A DNA stretch of 64,000 nucleotides from assembly GCF_000259505.1 (NCBI RefSeq), contig NZ_AJMM01000017.1:30027-94026 (forward strand). The letters run 5' to 3'. The notes below the pieces were generated by a model. It ran no database searches, had not been told where the DNA came from, and saw nothing but the letters and a program-made list of their open reading frames with translations. Origin of the DNA: Streptococcus sp. SK643. GTDB lineage: Bacteria > Bacillota > Bacilli > Lactobacillales > Streptococcaceae. Position numbers and translations under genes: made by a program. Below are positions 58,256 through 64,000 of the stretch, one piece after another (within the stretch, counting starts at the first letter, position 1; each line of letters starts with the position of its first letter).

Positions 58256-58450
58256 TTAAAAATTATCCTCCCAAAAGAGACTGTTGAGGTCAGTTTGGAG
58301 GCTACGGGCGAGATTGAGACAGAGTTCCAGGGTTGGATTGTACTTGTCGTTTTCAATCATATTGATGGTTTGTCTCGAGACACCAATATCCTTGGCGAGT
58401 TCGAGCTGGGAAATGCCTAGTTCCTTGCGAAATTCTTTCACACGATTCAT
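58256..58450 (-). CDS. Small XRE-family transcriptional regulator
   Basis: DNA-binding protein of 64 residues consisting of one helix-turn-helix: RVKEFRKELGISQLELAKDIGVSRQTINMIENDKYNPTLELCLNLA. The YozG/Cro-like type usually controls the gene next to it. It is first in the operon with the membrane proteins and the glutathione peroxidase. A repeated motif around its own promoter suggests autoregulation. Confidence 0.88.
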   Translation of the reverse strand: MNRVKEFRKELGISQLELAKDIGVSRQTINMIENDKYNPTLELCLNLARSLQTDLNSLFWEDNF

Positions 58451-58478
58451 CTGTTCTCCTTTCTGATTTGTGTCGTAT

Positions 58479-58530
58479 ATATTTGACTATATTATATTCT
58501 TCTATGAAATAGATGTCAAGCATATTTGAC
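58479..58530 (-). promoter_or_regulatory. XRE operon promoter with paired operator-like repeats
   Basis: Minus strand consensus -35 TTGACA (58519-58514), 17-base spacer and perfect -10 TATAAT (58496-58491). GTCAAATAT occurs twice: just upstream of the -35 (58530-58522) and just downstream of the -10 (58487-58479). Two equal half-sites bracketing a near-perfect promoter are a likely binding site for the XRE protein. Confidence 0.65.
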
Positions 58531-58615
58531 ATATTTCTTAAAGAAATCTTACTTTTTTTGACCTATTTGTCTGACTAGTGCAAGCTAGTCGGATTTGTGG
58601 TAAAATAGATAGGAT

Positions 58616-59566
58616 ATGACAAAAGAATTTCATCATGTAACGGTCTTACTCCACGAAACGATTGATATGCTCGACGTAAAGCCTGACGGTATCTACGTTG
58701 ATGCGACCTTGGGTGGAGCGGGCCATAGCGAATATTTATTAAGTAAATTAAGTGAAAAGGGCCATCTCTATGCCTTTGACCAAGATCAAAATGCTATTGA
58801 TAATGCGCAAAAACGCTTGGCACCCTACATTGAAAAGGGAATGGTGACCTTTATCAAGGATAACTTCCGTCATTTACAGGCACGTTTGCGCGAAGCTGGT
58901 GTTCAGGAAATTGATGGAATTTGTTATGACTTGGGAGTGTCTAGTCCTCAATTGGATCAGCGTGAGCGTGGTTTTTCTTATAAAAAGGATGCGCCACTGG
59001 ACATGCGGATGAATCAGGATGCTAGTCTGACAGCTTATGAAGTGGTGAACCATTATGACTATCATGACTTGGTTCGTATTTTCTTCAAATATGGCGAGGA
59101 CAAATTCTCTAAACAGATCGCGCGTAAGATTGAACAGGCACGTGAAGTCAAGCCAATCGAGACAACGACTGAGTTGGCTGAGATTATCAAGTCGGCTAAG
59201 CCTGCCAAGGAGCTCAAGAAGAAGGGCCATCCTGCCAAGCAGATTTTCCAGGCTATTCGAATCGAGGTTAATGACGAGCTTGGTGCTGCAGATGAATCTA
59301 TTCAGCAGGCCATGGATTTGTTGGCTATTGGTGGTAGAATTTCGGTGATTACTTTTCATTCGCTAGAAGATCGTTTGACCAAGCAATTGTTCAAGGAAGC
59401 TTCAACGGTTGAAGTTCCTAAAGGTTTACCTTTCATTCCAGATGATCTAAAACCTAAGATGGAATTAGTATCCCGTAAACCAATCATGCCAAGTGCTGAG
59501 GAGTTAGAAGCAAACAACCGTTCGCATTCAGCCAAGTTGCGTGTAGCCAGAAAAATTCACATGTAA
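58616..59566 (+). CDS. rsmH: 16S rRNA (cytosine-1402-N4) methyltransferase
   Basis: RsmH (MraW) of 316 residues. [15 protein letters not shown], the AdoMet loop [57 protein letters not shown] and [15 protein letters not shown] are all present. First gene of the division cluster. A TAAAAT -10-like element lies at 58602-58607 with no clear -35. Confidence 0.96.
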   Translation: MTKEFHHVTVLLHETIDMLDVKPDGIYVDATLGGAGHSEYLLSKLSEKGHLYAFDQDQNAIDNAQKRLAPYIEKGMVTFIKDNFRHLQARLREAGVQEIDGICYDLGVSSPQLDQRERGFSYKKDAPLDMRMNQDASLTAYEVVNHYDYHDLVRIFFKYGEDKFSKQIARKIEQAREVKPIETTTELAEIIKSAKPAKELKKKGHPAKQIFQAIRIEVNDELGAADESIQQAMDLLAIGGRISVITFHSLEDRLTKQLFKEASTVEVPKGLPFIPDDLKPKMELVSRKPIMPSAEELEANNRSHSAKLRVARKIHM

Positions 59567-59575
59567 GAGGGGAAA

Positions 59576-59893
59576 ATGGCAGAAAGAATTGAAAAAACAA
59601 GTCATTTATTACAAGCTAAATTTAAGAGATTTTCACGAGTAGAGAAGTTTTTTTATCTTTCTATTGCTTTTACAGCACTCGTTTTAGCAGTTAGTATTAT
59701 TTTTATGCAGACACGACTCCTGCAAGTGCAAAGTGATTTGACGAAAATGAATGCACAGATAGAGGAGAAAAAAACGGAGTTAGATGATGCAAAGCAGGAA
59801 GTAAATGAGTTGATCCGTTTAGAACGATTGAAAGAAATAGCAAATAAAAAAGATTTAAAATTGAATAATGAAAATATCCGAGCAGCGGAGTAA
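59576..59893 (+). CDS. ftsL: Cell division protein FtsL
   Basis: Bitopic divisome protein of 105 residues: basic cytoplasmic start, one TM helix (FFYLSIAFTALVLAVSIIFM), then a coiled coil (LLQVQSDLTKMNAQIEEKKTELDDAKQEVNELIRLERLKEIA). It acts with DivIB and DivIC at the septum. Position between rsmH and pbp2X confirms the identity. Confidence 0.92.
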   Translation: MAERIEKTSHLLQAKFKRFSRVEKFFYLSIAFTALVLAVSIIFMQTRLLQVQSDLTKMNAQIEEKKTELDDAKQEVNELIRLERLKEIANKKDLKLNNENIRAAE

Positions 59894-59896
59894 TAT

Positions 59897-62149
59897 ATGA
59901 AGTGGACAGAAAAAATAATCCGATTTGCGGTTAAAAATCGTAAATCTCCATCATTAAATCGTCGTAAAGTTGGACGCAACCTTAGTTTAGTATCAGTTTT
60001 TCTTTTCTTGATATTTTTGATAAACTTTGCCACCATTATAGGTACAGGAAATCGTTTTGGGACAGATTTGGTTAAAGAAGCTAAGAAAGTACACCAAATC
60101 ACTCGAATTGTCCCTGCTCGTAGAGGAACTATCTATGATCGAAATGGTGTTCCTATTGCCGAAGATGCGACGTCTTATAACGTCTATGCCATTATTGACG
60201 AGAAGTACAAATCGGCAACAGGTAAAATTCTATATGTGGAGAAATCACAGTTCAATAAAGTAGCTGAGATTTTTCATAAGTATTTGGATATAGATGAGTC
60301 GTATGTAAAAGATCAGCTTTCACAACCAAATCTAAATCAAGTCTCATTTGGTGCAAAAGGAAATGGAATTACTTTTGCAAATATGACGGCTATAAAAAAA
60401 GAATTAAAAGATGCAAATGTTGAGGGTGTTGATTTTACGACTAGTCCTAATCGAAGTTATCCTAATGGACAGTTTGCTTCATCTTTTATAGGTTTGGCCC
60501 AGCTCCATGAGAACGAAGATGGAAGTAAAAGTCTTTTGGGGACATCTGGGATGGAAAGTTCTTTGAATAGTATCCTGGCAGGAACAGATGGTATTGTTAC
60601 TTATGAAAAGGACCGTCAGGGAAACATTGTACCAGGTACTGAAGAAGCTTCTCAACCAACTGTAGACGGGAAAGATGTTTATACAACAATTTCTAGCACC
60701 CTTCAATCCTTTATGGAAACCCAAATGGATGCTTTTCAAGAAAAGCTAAAAGCTAAGTATGTGAATGCAACGCTCGTGAGCGCAAAAACAGGTGAAATCC
60801 TTGCAACGACACAGCGTCCAACTTTTGATGCGGATACCAAAGAAGGGCTTACAAAAGACTTTGTTTGGCGGGATATTCTTTATCAAAGTAACTATGAACC
60901 CGGTTCAACAATGAAAGTTATGACACTAGCTTCTTCTATTGATAATAAGACTTTCCCAAATGGGGAATATTTTAATAGTAGTGAGTTAAGAATAGCAGAT
61001 GCTACCATTCGAGATTGGGATGTTAACGGAGGATTGACTACAGGTCGGACAATGACTTTTTCTCAAGGTTTTGCTCACTCTAGTAATGTGGGGATGACTC
61101 TTCTTGAGCAAAAGATGGGGGATGCGACTTGGTTAGATTATCTAAACCGCTTTAAGTTTGGATATCCAACTCGTTTTGGTTTAACAGATGAATATGCAGG
61201 TCAACTTCCGGCTGATAATGTTGTCAATATTGCACAAAGTTCCTTTGGACAAGGGATTTCAGTTACACAAACTCAAATGTTACGAGCCTTTACAGCTATT
61301 GCAAATGACGGAGTCATGCTAGAACCTAAATTTATTAGTGCTATCTATGATCCAAACAATCAATCTGTACGTAAGTCTCAAAAAGAGATTGTAGGGAATC
61401 CTGTTTCAAAAGATGCAGCAAGTACGACTCGTAATCATATGGTGCTTGTTGGGACAGATCCTTTTTATGGGACCATGTATAATCATAGTACAGGTCAACC
61501 AATCATCACAGTTCCTGGACAAAATGTAGCTGTTAAGTCTGGTACAGCGCAAATTGCAGATGAAAAAAATGGTGGGTATCTGGTTGGTGATACGAACTAT
61601 ATTTTTTCAGCAGTATCCATGAATCCTGCAGAAAATCCTGATTTCATTTTATATATAACAGTGCAACAACCGGAGCATTATGTAAGTACTCAGATGGGAG
61701 ATTTTGCAAATCCAATCTTAGAGAGAGCTGTTGCAATGAAAGAATCCCTTAATCTTCAATCAACAGTTAAAAATTTAGAGCAGGTAAATAGCAAAACTTC
61801 TTATGCAATGCCGAGTATTAAAGATATATCCCCTGGTGACTTAGCAGAAGCATTACGACGTAATATCGTGCAACCGATTGTACTTGGGACTGGAACAAAG
61901 ATTAAGGAGGCTTCTGTAGCTGAGGGAAAAAATATTGAACCCAATGAGCAAGTTCTCCTTTTATCTGATAAGGTAGAAGAAATTCCAGATATGTATGGTT
62001 GGACAAAAGCGACTGCTGAAAAATTTGCAAAGTGGTTGGATATTGAACTTGAATTTGAAGGTTCGGGTTCCTTTGTTCAGAAACAAGATGTTCGTGCTAG
62101 TACAGCTTTAAAGAACATCAAAAATATTAAATTAACTTTAGGAGACTAA
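59897..62149 (+). CDS. pbp2X: Penicillin-binding protein 2X
   Basis: Septal transpeptidase partnered with FtsW, 750 residues. N-terminal TM helix (about 29-50), dimerisation domain beginning [19 protein letters not shown], transpeptidase with S337TMK, S395SN and K547SG, and two C-terminal PASTA domains. Numbering matches pneumococcal PBP2X exactly. Thr338, Met339, His394 and Gln552, changed in many beta-lactam-resistant strains, are all the susceptible-type residue. Confidence 0.96.
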   Translation: MKWTEKIIRFAVKNRKSPSLNRRKVGRNLSLVSVFLFLIFLINFATIIGTGNRFGTDLVKEAKKVHQITRIVPARRGTIYDRNGVPIAEDATSYNVYAIIDEKYKSATGKILYVEKSQFNKVAEIFHKYLDIDESYVKDQLSQPNLNQVSFGAKGNGITFANMTAIKKELKDANVEGVDFTTSPNRSYPNGQFASSFIGLAQLHENEDGSKSLLGTSGMESSLNSILAGTDGIVTYEKDRQGNIVPGTEEASQPTVDGKDVYTTISSTLQSFMETQMDAFQEKLKAKYVNATLVSAKTGEILATTQRPTFDADTKEGLTKDFVWRDILYQSNYEPGSTMKVMTLASSIDNKTFPNGEYFNSSELRIADATIRDWDVNGGLTTGRTMTFSQGFAHSSNVGMTLLEQKMGDATWLDYLNRFKFGYPTRFGLTDEYAGQLPADNVVNIAQSSFGQGISVTQTQMLRAFTAIANDGVMLEPKFISAIYDPNNQSVRKSQKEIVGNPVSKDAASTTRNHMVLVGTDPFYGTMYNHSTGQPIITVPGQNVAVKSGTAQIADEKNGGYLVGDTNYIFSAVSMNPAENPDFILYITVQQPEHYVSTQMGDFANPILERAVAMKESLNLQSTVKNLEQVNSKTSYAMPSIKDISPGDLAEALRRNIVQPIVLGTGTKIKEASVAEGKNIEPNEQVLLLSDKVEEIPDMYGWTKATAEKFAKWLDIELEFEGSGSFVQKQDVRASTALKNIKNIKLTLGD

Positions 62150-62150
62150 T

Positions 62151-63131
62151 ATGTTTATTTCTATTACTGCTGGGATTGTGACATTTTTACTAACTGTGGT
62201 AGGAATTCCAGCTTTTATACAGTATTATAGAAAGGCACAGATTACAGGCCAGCAAATGCATGAGGATGTCAAACAGCACCAAGCAAAAGCTGGTACTCCA
62301 ACCATGGGAGGACTTGTATTCCTTATTGCAACAGTTATCGTGAGTTTCCTTTTTGCTCTTTTTACCCAACAGTTAACAAATAATGTTGGTATGATTTTGT
62401 TTATATTAGTGTTATATGGTCTGGTAGGTTTTTTGGATGACTTCCTTAAGGTTTTTCGAAAGATCAATGAGGGATTGAATCCGAAACAGAAATTAGCTCT
62501 GCAACTTTTAGGAGGAATTGTTTTTTACCTCTTTTATGAGCGTGGAGGAGATGTTCTTTCTGTCTTTGGTTATCCAGTTCATTTAGGTTTTTTCTATATT
62601 GTCTTCGCACTGTTCTGGCTAGTCGGTTTTTCAAATGCTGTTAATTTGACAGACGGGATTGATGGCTTAGCTAGTATTTCTGTGGTTATCAGTCTTTCTG
62701 CTTATGGAGTTATTGCCTATGTGCAAGGTCAGATGGATATTCTTCTGGTGATTTTGGCTATGATTGGTGGTTTGCTAGGATTCTTCGTATTTAACCATAA
62801 ACCTGCTAAGGTTTTCATGGGTGATGTAGGAAGTTTAGCACTTGGTGGAATGCTTGCAGCTATTTCGATGGCTTTACATCAAGAATGGACTCTTTTGATT
62901 ATTGGGATTATCTATGTTTTTGAAACAACTTCTGTAATGATGCAAGTGAGTTATTTCAAGCTATCAGGCGGTAAACGAATCTTTAGAATGACTCCTGTTC
63001 ATCACCATTTTGAGCTGGGAGGATTGTCTGGTCAAGGAAATCCATGGAGTGAGTGGAAGGTTGATTTCTTCTTTTGGGGAATTGGTCTTCTAGCAAGTCT
63101 TCTTACCCTAGCCTTTCTATATCTTTTGTAA
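62151..63131 (+). CDS. mraY: Phospho-N-acetylmuramoyl-pentapeptide-transferase
   Basis: Makes lipid I on undecaprenyl phosphate. Integral membrane enzyme of 326 residues with about ten helices; [58 protein letters not shown] and [13 protein letters not shown] are the conserved loops. Starts one base after the pbp2X stop. Confidence 0.96.
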   Translation: MFISITAGIVTFLLTVVGIPAFIQYYRKAQITGQQMHEDVKQHQAKAGTPTMGGLVFLIATVIVSFLFALFTQQLTNNVGMILFILVLYGLVGFLDDFLKVFRKINEGLNPKQKLALQLLGGIVFYLFYERGGDVLSVFGYPVHLGFFYIVFALFWLVGFSNAVNLTDGIDGLASISVVISLSAYGVIAYVQGQMDILLVILAMIGGLLGFFVFNHKPAKVFMGDVGSLALGGMLAAISMALHQEWTLLIIGIIYVFETTSVMMQVSYFKLSGGKRIFRMTPVHHHFELGGLSGQGNPWSEWKVDFFFWGIGLLASLLTLAFLYLL

Positions 63132-63232
63132 AAAGTGAGATTATGAGTTTCTTTAAGCATAGGAAGGGATTGGCGAATAATTTTTTAAGTCTAGTTTTTA
63201 GACACTAAGAGTTACTTCTTTTAATTTCAGAT

Positions 63233-63267
63233 AAAAACAGGATGAAGTTGTACTTCATCCTGTTTTT
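63233..63267. terminator. Bidirectional terminator between mraY and surface protein gene
   Basis: 16-bp perfect stem AAAAACAGGATGAAGT/ACTTCATCCTGTTTTT with a 3-base loop and T/A runs on both sides. Confidence 0.92.
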
Positions 63268-63280
63268 GTGTGGTTAAAAG

Positions 63281-64000
63281 TTAGTTAGATTCATCCTTCC
63301 TACTCTTAAGTAGAAAAGTTGCCGTTAAGATTAGACTCAATCCTGACAAGAATAGTAATGGATTGGATGTTTCACCAGTAGCTGGTAGGTGTTTTTTAGC
63401 TGAGTGATTTTCAGTTTGAACAGGAATAGGACTAGACGAAATGTCTTCATCCTTGATTGCTAATGGGTGTATATCTGTTCCACTTGTCTTTTGCTCAGGA
63501 ATATTGCTTAATCTGCTAGCTTTATAGACTACAGCATAGGTACTGAAGTGAGTAGTCGTAAATTCTGCCATTCCCTCGCGAATAGTAAAATCGAGTGCCT
63601 GCAACTCTTTGGATGGAGTTAGGTAGTAGACATTTTCGACAGCAGAGGAAATAGGCAGTCGGACTAAGACAGTTCCTTTTGGTTGTAAACTTTGACCTGT
63701 TGGATTTTTTAGATGAATATCGTAGGCATCATATGTCTTACCAAATAGTTCTTGAGCTAATACACGTCTACTTGAAATGTGGGAAATGCCTTCTAAATCA
63801 GTGATTCCACCAATAATCTCAACACCGGTATTTTCATCTTTTAAGACACGAAGTTTGTATTCAGGAACAGATACGGTAGGCGCATGTTCTTGTCCCGCTG
63901 TACCAATAGGCTTAGTGTATTCAGGAACAGAAACAGTAGGTGGCTGTTCTTGTCCCACTGTACCAATAGGCTTAGTGTATTCAGGAACAGAAACAGTAGG
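63281..64000 (-). CDS. LPXTG cell-wall-anchored protein, C-terminal part
   Basis: Open to the right edge, so the N-terminus lies outside. About 239 residues are visible: 20-residue repeats (PTVSVPEYTKPIGTxGQExx), a roughly 110-residue domain starting YKLRVLKDENTGVEIIGGI with HISSRRVLAQELFGKTYDAYDIHLKNPTGQ, a Ser/Thr/Pro-rich stretch, and the sorting signal LPATG with hydrophobic segment and RKDESN tail. Sortase A would attach it to peptidoglycan. The domain resembles the pre-anchor region of large pneumococcal surface glycosidases or adhesins. I cannot tell which protein this is. Confidence 0.88.
   Translation of the reverse strand, partial: PTVSVPEYTKPIGTVGQEQPPTVSVPEYTKPIGTAGQEHAPTVSVPEYKLRVLKDENTGVEIIGGITDLEGISHISSRRVLAQELFGKTYDAYDIHLKNPTGQSLQPKGTVLVRLPISSAVENVYYLTPSKELQALDFTIREGMAEFTTTHFSTYAVVYKASRLSNIPEQKTSGTDIHPLAIKDEDISSSPIPVQTENHSAKKHLPATGETSNPLLFLSGLSLILTATFLLKSRKDESN
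63857..64000 (-). repeat. 60-base in-frame tandem repeat in surface protein gene
   Basis: Two complete 60-base units (63941-64000 and 63881-63940) differ at about five positions and are followed by the first 24 bases of a third (63857-63880). Each encodes PTVSVPEYTKPIGT plus six linker residues. The array runs off the window edge, so copy number is unknown. Confidence 0.9.

Noticed and set aside
63857..64000. CRISPR-like direct repeats
   Set aside because: The repeats are contiguous, have no unique spacers and stay in frame in a cell-wall protein.

Overview
This window is low-GC Firmicutes DNA from the Mitis group of Streptococcus (S. mitis, S. pseudopneumoniae, S. oralis or S. pneumoniae kin). 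The evidence is gene content and gene order: the complete fabM-fabT-fabH-acpP-fabK-fabD-fabG-fabF-accB-fabZ-accC-accD-accA cluster, piuBCDA, pbp1A-recU-ypsA-gpsB-rnpB, mapZ-gnd-ritR followed by a choline-binding protein, mvaK1-mvaD-mvaK2-fni-liaFSR, and rsmH-ftsL-pbp2X-mraY. Each block is familiar from pneumococcus, but as I remember pneumococcal genomes the blocks are joined in a different order. Several joints carry gene debris, so this looks like a rearranged commensal relative. The species call is inference.

Layout. 1-6.9 kb: 3' part of mutS2, a duplicated-repeat lipoprotein, a glycine-riboswitch-controlled Na+/amino-acid symporter, an AhpD-like protein and a TDT transporter. 6.9-10.2 kb (minus): serS behind a T-box, a DUF956 protein and aspartate kinase. 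10.3-20.9 kb (plus): the whole type II fatty-acid synthesis locus with FabT-type operators at three places. 21-22.4 kb (minus): efp, asp23-like, nusB. 22.5-25.9 kb: debris of an LPXTG protein, then a trpXYZ-type ABC transporter behind what looks like a leader-peptide attenuator. 26-32.4 kb: yneF, then a tightly overlapped murI-to-yidD operon containing cbpB and scpAB. 32.5-36.2 kb (minus): piuBCDA iron uptake.

36.3-37.4 kb: a galE remnant and a dead IS630 copy. 37.4-40.2 kb (minus): pbp1A and recU. 40.2-47.4 kb (plus): ypsA, gpsB, RNase P RNA, an rRNA methyltransferase, mapZ, gnd, ritR and a frameshifted choline-binding protein gene. 47.5-54.7 kb: mevalonate pathway, fni, liaFSR and an anchored alpha/beta hydrolase. 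54.8-56.2 kb: trigger factor. 56.3-58.5 kb (minus): an XRE regulator with DUF3278-type membrane proteins and a glutathione peroxidase. 58.6-63.1 kb: rsmH, ftsL, pbp2X, mraY. 63.3 kb to the right edge (minus): the C-terminal part of a repeat-bearing LPXTG surface protein.

The main theme is envelope growth and its supply: membrane lipid (fab/acc), undecaprenyl precursor (mevalonate genes), peptidoglycan (murI, mraY, pbp1A, pbp2X), septum placement (mapZ, gpsB, ftsL) and envelope stress sensing (liaFSR). RitR and its known target piu both lie here. The most striking unexplained structure is the 22.86-23.16 kb leader. It encodes a Phe/Tyr-rich peptide followed by seven segments that can fold into two mutually exclusive chains of hairpins, one ending in a terminator. 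All RNA folds were made by eye.
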